The notes: a model not told the origin generated them from the sequence alone. A DNA stretch of 64,000 nucleotides from Cymbomonas tetramitiformis (GCA_001247695.2 LGRX02027270.1:1-64000), one strand, 5' to 3'. Positions 26,432-35,056 are shown, numbered from the stretch's first letter. A program made the numbers and translations.

Positions 26432-26739
26432 AGAATTTTCTTCGGCTTTCTAAAGGGGGACAAAAGCCTCAAAAACTTATATATACCTTTTCTTGTATAT
26501 TTTCAAAAAGACTTTATATTTTGCAAAAGACTTTTTTATAATGAGTGACTTAATGTTTGTATATGTATATGTATTTTAATGAATGTATTTTTACTTATTG
26601 TAAATTTATTGTACATTTCTCAAAAGACTCTTTTTATTTTCAAAAGACTTTTTTATAATATGTGAATGTATATTAGAAATTGTTATTTTTTGTAACGAAA
26701 ATTTTCCACTTAAAGAGTAAGACGTCAAAAGGTAGAACA
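26432..26739. other. AT-rich intergenic stretch with AAAAGACTTTT repeats
   Basis: No gene. Just after the fibre stop is a TTCTTCGG...GGGGGACAAAA block that also follows the fibre gene in E2, F and G. Then come several spaced copies of CAAAAGACTCTTTT/CAAAAGACTTTT and TTATTGTACATTTCT, also present after 50346 in E2. These may be 3'-end signals. Confidence 0.45.
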
Positions 26740-27588
26740 ATGACTACTATTACTACTAATGATTATCTACTTATGTTATTACCATTAGTTCAACATAAAG
26801 AAAAAATGAAAGAAGTATTACAAGAACTTTTAGTAAAAGAAAATAAAAGTAAAGAAGTGGTAAAAGCAAATGATTACTTTGATGACATTAACTTAAAACA
26901 TCAATTTCAAATGAAAAAAGTCTTAAAAGAACTTTTAAGAGAAGTAGAAAAAGTAAATACTAGTATTTTGGATGATTGGGAAAAAGATCCTATTTTCTTT
27001 ATGAACCACCAACTTGAAATGAAAGAAGTATTTAATGAAATGAAAGAAGTATTACAAGAACTTTTGGTAAAAGAAAAGAAAAGTAAAGAAGTAGTAAAAG
27101 CAAAAACTACTACTTGGAATGATCTCCCATTTGATGTCCAAGACAATACTTTCTTTATGAAACATCAACTTGAAATGAAAAATGTATTTGATGAATTATT
27201 AATTAAACAAAAAGAATATTATTCTAGAGATTATATGAAATACATTAGATATTATATTGTAGACATTGGATTTGATAGTAAATGTATCGAATACAAAACC
27301 GTCATTCAACGAAAAGATATATTCAAAAATAATTTCACTCATTTCGCAAATATACGATATTCAGAATTATTTACTACAATTTGTGTAGACGATCATCAAG
27401 ATTATTATGATTTTATTGAATATATTTCTATTCGTGGTGACGACGGTCATTGGTATGGTAATTTGTTACATCAATGTAGTATAAAGTTTAATGAAAAATA
27501 TGAATTAAAAGTAAGGTGTAAAGAAAACAATTTGAAAATAAGTGGTACTAAAAGAGAACTTGCAAGAAGACTTATGAATTATTACTAA
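26740..27588 (+). CDS. F-box-like/SAP-domain protein (282 aa)
   Basis: The start is taken at ATG 26740 after an upstream TTG-started extension. The N-terminal half holds imperfect repeats of a helical block (MKEVLQELLVKE twice, HQLEMKEV / HQLEMKNV), related to the LPxELQxKIxxMKHQLEMKDV motif of the F, E and G copies, which resembles F-box-like proteins of algal giant viruses. The last 35 residues (LKVRCKENNLKISGTKRELARRL) are a SAP helix-extension-helix, a DNA-binding module. It may link a ubiquitin ligase to DNA or chromatin. It is the gene nearest the right TIR of A. Confidence 0.65.
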   Translation: MTTITTNDYLLMLLPLVQHKEKMKEVLQELLVKENKSKEVVKANDYFDDINLKHQFQMKKVLKELLREVEKVNTSILDDWEKDPIFFMNHQLEMKEVFNEMKEVLQELLVKEKKSKEVVKAKTTTWNDLPFDVQDNTFFMKHQLEMKNVFDELLIKQKEYYSRDYMKYIRYYIVDIGFDSKCIEYKTVIQRKDIFKNNFTHFANIRYSELFTTICVDDHQDYYDFIEYISIRGDDGHWYGNLLHQCSIKFNEKYELKVRCKENNLKISGTKRELARRLMNYY

Positions 27589-27589
27589 T

Positions 27590-28143
27590 AAAATAACTTA
27601 AGAACAATTTATAATATATAAGTAATAATATACATCTTTTATTTAAGAACTTATTTAAATTTATTTTAGAACTTATTCATTTCTTATTTTGTTACACATT
27701 TATTTACGTAATTTATTTATCATTTATTACGTAATTATTTATTGTATATTTATTGTATATTTCCTTGTCATTTTACTTGTCATTTACTTGTCATTTTCTT
27801 GTATGACTTATGACATATATGACATAGGGTTATGACATATGTCATAGGGTTTTATAGGGTTTTTATAGTGATAAAAAAGCGTGCCCTATAGTCGGTGCCT
27901 TACTACTTCGAGGAATGTCATACAGGGGGCAGTGACATATATCTAGTCCCCCGTGAAAGTTGTCACCCCGGGTCACCTGACTAGTATAGTAGTACTCCTA
28001 GTCACGGTGGCACGCCAACTCCCGCATGACATAGGGTTATGACATATTGTTGTATGACTTGACATATATGACATATGGTCATGACATATGTCATAGGGTT
28101 TTTATAGTGATAAAAAAGCGTGCCCTAAAGCCGATGCCTTACT
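27590..28143 (-). repeat. Right TIR of element A (type 3), with duplicated tip
   Basis: Matches 50675-51097 in E2: AT-rich stretch, CTTGTCATTT tandem units (3 here, about 10 in E2), ATGACATATGTCAT palindromes, then GATAAAAAAGCGTGCCCTA and the tip CTTACTACT. The tip occurs twice (27908 and 28143), separated by a GC-rich island (27909-28020) and a second copy of the last 120 bases. Confidence 0.8.
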
Positions 28144-28545
28144 ACTGATTTACTCATTATAATCATATATATTATGTATGATCAATGGATAAATGTATTT
28201 TCCATTTGCATTATCATTTCCATCTAAAAGCATTTGATCAATTTTATATGTAACACCATACATTTCATTCGTTATTCAAAATCTAGGAACTCTAATGATT
28301 GATTGTATCTTGGTATTTCCTTTTGTAACTTCTACATCCTCTACGGTTTTTCTGACATGGAAATCAATTTCTGCACCGTTTATTGGACATTTACATAGTT
28401 TTGAATACCTTTCATTTTGATTGAGATACTAAAAAAGTTCTTTCAAATTTGAAAGTTATTTACATGAAAATATCCTCATTGTTTGTCATAAATATGATTC
28501 ATAACTTTCCCTATAGTTAATATTATATTTTTCGATACTAGAGAT
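28144..28545 (-). pseudogene. Remnant J: possible ssDNA-binding gene and integrase start
   Basis: On the minus strand this is a decayed homologue of 32718-33320: recognisable blocks are a NHIYD region, the stretch before PINGAEIDF, TKIQSIIRVP and TYKIDQMLLDGND, with several stops. It is followed at 28144-28153 by ATGAGTAAAT, the integrase start as in B and C. Element A is inserted at this point, so the rest of J should lie left of A outside the window. No TIR of J is recognisable on the right. Confidence 0.75.
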
Positions 28546-28836
28546 TCCAGAGTTTCTCTTCCTTGGGTTCTCTTGCTTCATCTTATGTCAACGGTTTAAG
28601 ACTATCTGTGGGTGATTCTTATGTCCTATGATGAGCAATTATGCTGCTTAGGGCCAAAGTCTCACCAACATTCGCATCATATGAAAAAATATACATATAA
28701 CAAGCTGCTAAACTAAGTCATAACACTTGTGTGTCCATCACTTACATAGGTAGATGCGTACGAAAATGTTCACGGCTATTGATGAAAACGTGAAAAACAC
28801 TAAAAGTATATCACTGGTGCCTTCATACTCTTTGTT

Positions 28837-29181
28837 TTGGAAAGTTCACGTTCAAAAGTGCTTGAACAGCTCAACCAACAAGTAAAGAACTTGGTAAAGC
28901 GCACTGAAAAAATAAGTCGTTCGTACAGCAAGGCTGTAACGCGAGGAACTCAAAAATATAAGACTCAGATGAAGACTATGCTGGTACAGTTAGAAAGTAT
29001 TTTCATACGATATCAACAGGCCATTATTAACTTGTTCGATGGGAGAAGCCTCGGTAAATATCGACAGTTTCGGCGTTGTAAAAAACAAAACTGTGAAGGT
29101 ATTGATAGTTCGAAGCTAACGACCGCAAAGAGTGAAAGGCTAACTAGTACACAGTGTAGACCAGAAATTTGCTTCGAGTGA
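28837..29181 (+). CDS. Possible exon or ORF, charged helical protein
   Basis: An open frame of 114 codons without a good ATG (nearest start is TTG). It encodes a basic helical stretch (LEQLNQQVKNLVKRTEKISR) followed by a Cys/Arg-rich part. A pyrimidine-rich run ending in AG just upstream could be a splice acceptor, so this may be an internal exon of a host gene, but the frame could also be chance in GC-richer DNA. No family is recognised. Confidence 0.3.
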   Translation: MESSRSKVLEQLNQQVKNLVKRTEKISRSYSKAVTRGTQKYKTQMKTMLVQLESIFIRYQQAIINLFDGRSLGKYRQFRRCKKQNCEGIDSSKLTTAKSERLTSTQCRPEICFE

Positions 29182-29248
29182 CTGTAGGCGTAAGGTGTGA
29201 CTGGGACAACAGCAGTGATGCTCGTTCACTTGAAGCTTTGCCGTGGTC

Positions 29249-29893
29249 TCAGCTGCGACCCGGCAGGAGACCAACTTCTGAAATAGACCCAAAGGAAGCA
29301 CGTAACTCAAGTGGCACCTTTCGATATGCATCTTCATCTGAGGGATCTATATCGCGGTGCCTTCGGTATCTCTTAGGCGTCTCCACCGACAACCTCGGAA
29401 GGTCCTCGGATTTCATTCCGACAAGTACGCACATGCAACTAAACAAGAATCCAGGAGCAATTCTCAACATTCGCTCATAAACATCAGTGGTGGAATCACC
29501 AGGGAAAACAGGGTACGTCCCCTTGCAGATAATTCCCCCTTCGTCCAAAGCCTTTTCCATTTTGTGGAAAGTAAGACCTTGTTCCCGTTTGCCTAACCTG
29601 AGTGTGTGATATATGATGTCCTGGCCCCCGAACTCTGGCAGCAGACCGGTATGCAAGTTAAAGTGGCGTTCGGTACGTTTGATCCGTAGGTCGTACTGAA
29701 TTGAAATCGCAATGTCAAAGGACACCTCAGACTCCTCTGTCACAGTCTTCCAGCTTTCCATGTTGCCAGGGACGGTCGGCGTTTCGTGGTTTCGAACACA
29801 ACCACAGATTTTAACACCTTGCTGCGTTAAAAATCTACAACAAAGCTCGGAAAGCTTTGTTGAACCATATATCAAAACGCATTCAACTTTCAT
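29249..29893 (-). CDS. Formyltransferase-domain protein (about 214 aa)
   Basis: The start is taken at the second ATG (MKVECVLIYGSTKLSEL), where the Rossmann-like fold of the family normally begins. It has the family's catalytic set: FNLH (Asn and His) before TGLLPEFGG, and the Asp in the LDEGGII segment. Enzymes with this fold use 10-formyl-tetrahydrofolate to formylate Met-tRNA, nucleotide sugars or glycinamide ribonucleotide. There is no C-terminal domain as in Met-tRNA formyltransferase, so a sugar-type or unknown substrate is likely. It lies in the non-element flank and could be a host gene or a captured one. Confidence 0.7.
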   Translation of the reverse strand: MKVECVLIYGSTKLSELCCRFLTQQGVKICGCVRNHETPTVPGNMESWKTVTEESEVSFDIAISIQYDLRIKRTERHFNLHTGLLPEFGGQDIIYHTLRLGKREQGLTFHKMEKALDEGGIICKGTYPVFPGDSTTDVYERMLRIAPGFLFSCMCVLVGMKSEDLPRLSVETPKRYRRHRDIDPSDEDAYRKVPLELRASFGSISEVGLLPGRS

Positions 29894-30171
29894 TTCACAG
29901 CTGTAGATTGTAAGCTTCAAGGCGTTGTTTTCAGTAACTATTGAAGTACAAGCCGTTGGTGAAATATTCGAGCCCCGTCGAGGGCCGTCGTTAAAACTGG
30001 TTTGGGATTTTCGATCTCTTGTCTGCCGAAGGGGTGCCTGCAGGGGTGCCTAAAATGCTAATTTCTGGTTGGTCCAAATCGGACGACACGTCGGATGACA
30101 AGGGTACTTGTCAAGGCGTTGCTATATACCCTCCCGTCTCCGACGGAGGGCCCATGCGGCGTTTAATGCGT

Positions 30172-30480
30172 CGTTGTCGTCCACACTTTGTGATCAGGTA
30201 GGTGGTCGCCAGGTTTTACGACATGTGACGCAGTCCGCAAAGCTCCCAGAATGAAAGTTGGTGACAGTGTCATGAGCGTTGGGAATTATACACAGGAGCT
30301 CGCAGAGCTCGTGCTCCCAGAATGCAAGTTGGTGACAGCCTGAGACAGTGTCATAAAGCCCGCAAAGCGATGTCGTTGTGGTCGTGGACACTTTGTGATC
30401 AGAGAGGTGGTCGCCAAGTTTCACGACATGTGACGCAGTCCGCAAAGCTCGGAGAATGAAAGTTGGTGACGCAGTCACAT
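30172..30480. repeat. Direct repeat, period about 206 bp
   Basis: The string ACTTTGTGATCAG...GGTGGTCGCCA...TCCGCAAAGCTC...GAATGAAAGTTGGTGAC occurs twice (from about 30183 and about 30390) with a few changes, and shorter pieces (CCCAGAATGCAAGTTGGTGAC) occur between. This is satellite-like host sequence. Confidence 0.6.
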
Positions 30481-30504
30481 GAAAGAAAGTGGGCTCAGCC
30501 TGAA

Positions 30505-30745
30505 AAAAAAAAAGGTAGTCACGGGGGGGTGTGGGGGGGCGGACCCCCTCATTTAGGCTGATTATTGAAAAAGAGGGGTAGTTACGGGGGGTATGGGCGG
30601 GCCCCTCATGGCTGATCGGAAAAAGAAAGTGTACTACGGGGGGTGTGGGGGGGCGGAGCCCCCCACTGGGCTCAGTTGGAAAAAAAGAAAGTGTACTTAC
30701 GGGGGGGTGTGGGGGGGCGGGCCCCCTCCACTGGGCTCAATCTTA
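30505..30745. repeat. G-rich tandem repeat, four units of 50-65 bp
   Basis: Units of A-run, AGTGTACTTACGGGGGG, TGTGGGGGGGCGG, then CCCCC and TGGGCTCA. Each unit has several runs of 3 to 7 G and an inverted GGGGCGG...CCCCC part, so it can form G-quadruplexes or hairpins. It is unlike anything in the AT-rich elements. Confidence 0.7.
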
Positions 30746-30924
30746 AAAACAGAGGTAGGCGAAAAAAAGAGGAGTGCAAAAAAGGACAGGAATTGCAAAA
30801 ACGGTCACGTTTCTGCAAAAGCCGACACTGGCGCGTCAGACGGAAGCGAACGAGTCAGTCAACGATGAAGACGGATCGTGACGGCGCAATCGTGCCGCGG
30901 ATGTATACAGTATACCGTAGCAGA

Positions 30925-31005
30925 ATTCACGGTCGTGAATTCAATATTCATGGTCGTGAATTCAATATTCACGGTCGCGAATTATATTTTCATGGTCGTG
31001 AAACC
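30925..31005. repeat. 21-bp palindromic tandem repeat
   Basis: About 3.7 copies of ATTCACGGTCGTGAATTCAAT. Each unit contains the near-palindrome ATTCACGGTCGTGAAT. In one frame it encodes repeated HGREFNI. Confidence 0.65.
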
Positions 31006-31038
31006 CGCTACTGGAAAGACGCCTTCTTGGAAGAAACC

Positions 31039-31200
31039 ATGGCAATTTTGAAGGCCTACCTATTACTTATTTTCGTCCTTACTTGTGTGCCATATATTTT
31101 TTGTCGTTGCAAGCCGCTCAGTTTCTCGTATATAAATATGTCTGCACAAATTGTTGGAGAATGGGACAGCACGCAAGACGAAGAAAGGGTACGTTGGTAG
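31039..31200 (+). CDS. Possible small membrane/secreted protein (53 aa)
   Basis: The ATG is in a strong eukaryotic context (AAACCATGG). MAILKAYLLLIFVLTCVPYI is a hydrophobic segment that could be a signal peptide or anchor, followed by two cysteines and an acidic end. The frame also passes a TATATAAATA box followed by a second ATG (31138) and a donor-like AAAGGGTACGT, so the real gene may begin at 31138 and be spliced. Weak support either way. Confidence 0.25.
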   Translation: MAILKAYLLLIFVLTCVPYIFCRCKPLSFSYINMSAQIVGEWDSTQDEERVRW

Positions 31201-31264
31201 AAAGGGCTCAAGAATCCTTGGCCTCTTGTTACTCAGCCCTTTTTTTTCCTTAAGGGATCCCGTG

Positions 31265-31658
31265 AGTAGTATACTACCGATTATAAGGCCCCTCCAAAAC
31301 CCTAAAGATAATAATTACGTAATAAATAGGGAATAAATTACGTGATTAAATGTGAGTACGATAAAAAATAAATAAAAGATCTACAATAAAATATAAATAA
31401 AAAAATCTACAATAAAAAGATAAAGATAAAATTGAAAGTAAATAAAAAGTAAATTAATTAATGTTTCAATAAGATATATGTTAATTGTTGGCCTCTAAAA
31501 ATAGTAAATCATTATAGTCTTGGTCAATGGAATTTTCACGTAGATATTCATTCATGTCTAAATATACTAAAGAAGTAATATCAAATTCTTTGTTTTCTTG
31601 ATTTTTGATTATTAAAGTATATAATATAGCTTCATGTATATCTTTTATTGGAAGTAGT
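31265..31658 (+). mobile_element. Element H, left end (type-2 TIR) cut by element C
   Basis: The left TIR begins AGTAGTATACTACCG at 31265 and follows the type-2 pattern (ATTACGTAATAAATAGGGAATA and so on) to about 31490, about 45 bp shorter than E's copy. H is interrupted at 31658 by C. The remainder is expected beyond the right edge, after the nested stack. Confidence 0.75.
31481..31658 (-). pseudogene. Gene fragment beside the TIR of H
   Basis: The minus-strand C-terminal 58 codons of an unknown protein (IHEAILYTLIIKNQENKEF and an acidic end). The 5' part is lost because element C begins at 31659; the present frame reads into C's TIR. Its position matches the TIR-proximal genes of F and G, but it is not the same F-box/SAP protein. 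Confidence 0.5.
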
Positions 31659-31908
31659 AGTAGTATGATGTAGCGTTTGACGACAAAATTTTCCCCCACC
31701 AACAAAACCTAGGCTGCGCCTAGGGTTGGGGTAAAATCTTATCGCCAAACCCTACAACATCCTACTACCATCCAAACCCTAGACAATTCCGGTGAGCTTC
31801 CGGTGAATTTATCCGGTCCGGTGAGCTTCCGGTGAGCTTCCGGTGAATTTATCCGGTTCGGTGAGAGTTTCCGGTGGAATAAATATAAATATGATAAATT
31901 AGAAAAAA
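31659..31908 (+). repeat. Left TIR of element C (type 1)
   Basis: Tip AGTAGTATGATGTAGCG, hairpin at 31704-31726 with one mismatched outer pair, then several CCGGTGAGCTTCCGGTGA units ending at AATAAATATAAATATGATAA. Confidence 0.88.
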
Positions 31909-31921
31909 AAATATTGTTAGT

Positions 31922-32266
31922 TTAATCACTATCACTTTCATCACTATCACTTTCATCACTATCAATTTCATCACTATCACTTTCATCACTATCACTTGGA
32001 AACCATTCACCATATTCAATGTGCACTTGCCGTTGACCACTTAAATCTTGAAATGGAATAAACTCATGATAATTTAAATTAAATCTAACTCCCACACTTA
32101 TATAATGACAATCTCTTATATTTTTTAACCCGTAGTCAAACAAATGTATTGGTAATTCCAACATTTCCTCAAACACATCTTTCATTTCCAATTTATGCTT
32201 TCTCTTGTAAATTTCTTCTTGCATATCAATAGGTAAGTTTTCAATCATTTCGAATAGATTAGCCAT
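31922..32266 (-). CDS. F-box-like protein with acidic repeat tail (114 aa)
   Basis: The start is taken at ATG 32266 (MANLFEMIENLPIDMQ). The N-terminal motif LPIDMQEEIYKRKHKLEMKDV is the same family as the F, E and G proteins. There is no SAP domain; instead the C-terminus is an acidic repeat (DSDES units, about 20 residues) encoded by tandem TCACTATCACTTTCA repeats. The tail is prone to length change. It may recruit a ubiquitin ligase; that function is inferred from the F-box-like motif. Confidence 0.6.
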   Translation of the reverse strand: MANLFEMIENLPIDMQEEIYKRKHKLEMKDVFEEMLELPIHLFDYGLKNIRDCHYISVGVRFNLNYHEFIPFQDLSGQRQVHIEYGEWFPSDSDESDSDEIDSDESDSDESDSD

Positions 32267-32430
32267 TATTGTTATAATCATATGAATCGATGTCTTAAAG
32301 TTAAATAAAAACACGTTGATAAATAAATATAAATATGATAAATTAGAAAAAATATTATAATTGCAACAATAAAATAAAACTAGTAATAATATATTTGATT
32401 TTAATTTTTAATTCCTATAGTTTTTTTAAA

Positions 32431-32628
32431 TTATCTATTTCGCCTATTTTGTTGTCTATCCGCAGGATGAGGTGCTCTTAAAATCCTCCCGAAACGTCGT
32501 AATTGACCAATAGCCTTACATTGTACTTTATTTCCAAACGGACGACCTAAGGGGGCAGGGTCTTTGTACCCACAATAAATTTTATTATTTCGTCTTCGTT
32601 GCGGTTGTGGTTGATTTGCTCTCACCAT
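32431..32628 (-). CDS. TIR-proximal small basic Cys protein (65 aa)
   Basis: Homologue of 3732-3923 and 42362-42559. Starts MVRANQPQPQRRRNN, with IYCGYKDPAPLGRPFGNK and an Arg-rich end. It lies between the F-box-like gene and the possible ssDNA-binding gene, as in B. The downstream region (32330-32430) is also nearly identical to B, so C and B belong to one family. Confidence 0.65.
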   Translation of the reverse strand: MVRANQPQPQRRRNNKIYCGYKDPAPLGRPFGNKVQCKAIGQLRRFGRILRAPHPADRQQNRRNR

Positions 32629-32717
32629 AATAATATAATATAATATAATATAATAAATTTATTTGAAAAAAACATAAACTAACTTAAAAAATAAATATTA
32701 TAACTTAATTTAATAAA

Positions 32718-33320
32718 ATGATTTCGGTAGTTAAATATAATAATTTTGATATTGAAAAATTGAGTATTGAAAATGTTGATTTTACAAAAATAAAAAGTAA
32801 ATCTAAACCATATAAGTTTATAAGTATTCAATATGATCAAAAGCCGTTATACTTAGAAACACCAAAAATGCATTGTCCATTTGGAGTTAACAACTTTGAA
32901 GGGAGTGACCGGTATAATATTTCGTTTAATTTAGTTGAAGATATGGAAAATATTATATTAGCTATAGAGGATAAAATTGTCAATCATATTTATGAAAATC
33001 AAATAAGATATTTTTCCAAAGATACTTTCAAACTTTCAAACTTGAAAGAACTTTTTAATAGTTCCATTAAAATAAATCAAAATCAATTTAAATGTCAATT
33101 AGACAATGGGGACTCAAATTTATATAATAAAACATCTGGAGAAGAAATAGAAATTACAAAAGAGAACACAATGAATACAAAAATACAATCTATTATTAGA
33201 ATTCCTGGATTTTATATAATGAATAAAATGTATGGTATTTCATATAAAATTGATCAAATGCTTTTAGATAAAAATGATATTACAAATGAAAAAATATTTT
33301 CATTCACTGATGATATATAA
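32718..33320 (+). CDS. Possible ssDNA-binding-type protein (200 aa), intact copy
   Basis: Intact version of the gene broken in B (4705) and J (28144). Starts MISVVKYNNFDIEKLSIENV; the central PLYLETPKMHCPFGVNN and the C-terminal YKIDQMLLDKND are the most conserved parts. It is strand-rich with no catalytic motif, always placed just before integrase. The resemblance to DNA-binding proteins of algal giant viruses (DUF5871 type) is from memory and should be tested. The intergenic gap to integrase is 11 bases. Confidence 0.65.
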   Translation: MISVVKYNNFDIEKLSIENVDFTKIKSKSKPYKFISIQYDQKPLYLETPKMHCPFGVNNFEGSDRYNISFNLVEDMENIILAIEDKIVNHIYENQIRYFSKDTFKLSNLKELFNSSIKINQNQFKCQLDNGDSNLYNKTSGEEIEITKENTMNTKIQSIIRIPGFYIMNKMYGISYKIDQMLLDKNDITNEKIFSFTDDI

Positions 33321-33331
33321 TAAAGAAATAA

Positions 33332-33910
33332 ATGAGTAAATTAATAACCGAGAAACAAATACAAGATTTCTATTTAGACCCTGAAATTGGATATTCGAGT
33401 GTAAGTTCATTCACCGCAAAATTAAAATCAAAGGGATACAAAGTTACACAAAAACAAGTTAAGGAAGCGGTTGAAGCAACTGAAATAAATCAAACATTTT
33501 CTCAAAAAAATAAAATAAATATAAAAGAATTATTTCCTATTTATGGTAAAAATCCAGATAAAATTTATATTCAAGCTGATTTGGCTTTTATCCCAAAATT
33601 AGAAAAACAAAATAAAGGTTATGCAGTTATGCTAACGGGGATAAATATAAATACAAGAAAAGGATATGCCTATGGATTAAAATCAAAAACGGTAAAAGAT
33701 AAGAATAATAAGAATATAGAGGCAGCCGAAGGGGTGATTCCCGCAATGAGAAAATTAATAAAGGATTCGAAAATGAATGTATTAACAACGGACAACGGGA
33801 GCGAATTCACAAATAAAATAATGAAAATATAGATAAAAATATAGATCATTTTACAAATGAAACCGAAGACCATACAACTATGGGAATGATAGAGAGATTT
33901 AATAGAACAA
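33332..33910 (+). pseudogene. Integrase of element C, frameshifted and truncated by D
   Basis: Starts MSKLITEKQIQDFYLDPEIG and keeps the first two catalytic aspartates (QADLAF, TTDNGSEF). The frame stops at 33830-33832 after a deletion, resumes in another frame with the catalytic-Glu block (MGMIERFNRT) and is then cut by the left tip of D at 33911. The six bases before the tip are GAACAA. The C-terminal half would lie beyond D, outside the window. Confidence 0.88.
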
Positions 33911-34170
33911 AGTAGTATGATGTAGCGTTTACGGACAGAATTTTCCCCCCACCACAAAAACCCTAGGGCTGCGCCCTAGGGTTGGGGTAAAATCCAATCC
34001 GCAAACCCTACAACATTCTACTATCCTCCAAACCCTAGGATGACGTGTCAATTTTCCGGTGAGCTTACGGTGAATTTATCCGGTCCGGTGAGCTTCCGGT
34101 GAGCTTCCGGTGAATTTATCCGGTTCGGTGAGAGTTTCCGGTGGAATAAATATAAATTTGATAAATTTGA
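33911..34170 (+). repeat. Left TIR of element D (type 1)
   Basis: Tip AGTAGTATGATGTAGCG; hairpin at 33959-33983 with 11-bp arms, one pair longer than in B through a matched G/C insertion; one CCCTAGGATGACGTGTCAA unit and several CCGGTGAGC units. Confidence 0.88.
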
Positions 34171-34270
34171 TAAAATTATAAAAAAGAATTTATCATAAAT
34201 AAAATAAAAATAATAAGAATAATAAAATGTAAATACGTTAAAATAAATCTAAATATAATTTATTAAAAAG

Positions 34271-34857
34271 TTACGACACAACTATATTTTCTTGTGTAAT
34301 CGAAGGTTGTCGACTTAATTCTAATACAAATCGAAGTACATTAGCACTTGTCGAAAAATTTCCATTTAGTGAACTAATATGAAGTTCGAGATTATTGTTT
34401 CCAATAACATTAGATGAAGCTACCAAACTGAAAGGGTTACTTATTCCAGTAAATATAGCAAGACCCGAGCATTTTAGAATATATTCGTCTCCAATAATAT
34501 TATTGACACCTTCATCAGCGTGTTGAATTTTGAATTTTACAGTATCTCTATTTAGTTCGTTGTCTTGTAATTGAAATAAATACATTGCACTAAAAGAGTT
34601 TTCTGCAAATTCTAAAATACGAATACTTTGTCCGGGTAGTGGATTATTTCTTGGAAAATTTCTTATATCAAGATTTTGATATTGTAAGTTTTTGTTTCAA
34701 AGACGTCTTTTACCGTAACTTTGCCGTTAGCTCGTTCAATATCATTTGTTGTTCCTTGTACATCAAGCCATTTTGAACTTCCCCCACTCGGTGCATTTCC
34801 ATTAACGGTTGTACATTGTAGATTTTTACAAATCAAATCTTTACCGAAAGACGTCAT
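34271..34857 (-). pseudogene. Terminal fibre gene of D with internal deletion
   Basis: The N-terminal 50 or so codons (MTSFGKDLICKNLQCTTVNG) are joined near 34680 to a C-terminal part homologous to the last third of 49360 (QYQNLDIRNFPRN... ILEF). Roughly 450-500 bases of shaft and module region are missing and the frame shifts at the junction. The same gene is also deleted internally in F (35921), so this gene appears prone to loss. Confidence 0.75.
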
Positions 34858-34892
34858 TTTTATTCTATAATATAATTATATGATATATAAAA

Positions 34893-35056
34893 TTACAATT
34901 TAAAATCAGGTTTAATCCAAACCAATATTCCCGAACCCGGAGTTGTTATAACTTTACTTTCCATACACACACCAATAATTCCAACATTATTTGTGGTAAT
35001 TTGTGAAGAATTGACTGATCCTCCCGAAACACAACCTAACATTTGACCAGTTGTTA
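34893..35056 (-). pseudogene. Large fibre gene of D, C-terminal fragment
   Basis: The last 54 codons of a fibre with the second type of C-terminal module (GIIGVCMESKVITTPGSG, ending KPDFKL), as in E2 and F. It is cut at 35057 by the left tip of element F, so the fragment has no start. The remainder should lie beyond F. Confidence 0.8.

Larger units (their letters stand above)
1..28143 (+). mobile_element. Element A, type-3 Polinton/Maverick-like provirus (left part outside window)
   Basis: The late half of an integrated virus: MCP C-terminus, small virion-type genes, two fibre genes, an F-box/SAP-type gene and then a type-3 terminal repeat. Its last fibre gene is split by element B (3412-25753). 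The right tip reads CTTACTACT at 28143 and is followed at once by the integrase start codon of remnant J on the minus strand, so A landed in an older element. The 6 bases after the tip (GATTTA) should be the TSD; the left copy lies outside the window. An almost identical tip also occurs at 27908, so the right end is partly duplicated. Confidence 0.8.
28546..31264. other. GC-richer flanking DNA, probably host (or ancient cargo)
   Basis: Composition changes abruptly from AT-rich element DNA to near-balanced GC with satellites: two about 206-bp direct repeats, G-rich 50-65-bp units and 21-bp units. It holds a formyltransferase-like gene and little else. Nothing typical of Polintons is seen. It ends at the left tip of element H (31265), with CCCGTG as the expected TSD. 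Confidence 0.6.
31659..33910 (+). mobile_element. Element C, left end (type 1), cut by element D
   Basis: The left TIR (31659-31908) closely follows that of B but has extra TTCCGGTGA units and fewer CCCTAGGATG repeats. The six bases outside are AGTAGT (31653-31658). Gene order TIR, F-box-like, basic Cys protein, possible ssDNA-binding protein, integrase. D interrupts the integrase gene at 33910. Confidence 0.85.
33911..35056 (+). mobile_element. Element D, left end (type 1), cut by element F
   Basis: The left TIR (33911 to about 34170) with a type-1 tip is followed by fibre genes on the minus strand, so this is the late-gene end of a Polinton. It is inserted in C's integrase and interrupted at 35056 by F inside its large fibre gene. 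Confidence 0.85.

Noticed and set aside
30593..30868. Gly/Lys-rich ORFs in the G-rich repeats
   Set aside because: They merely translate the tandem repeat, have no start context and differ between units.
31659..31705. N-terminus MLVGENFVVKRY of the frame at 31481
   Set aside because: These codons read C's TIR on the minus strand; the same string arises at 33911 in D. Only the part left of 31659 belongs to the gene.
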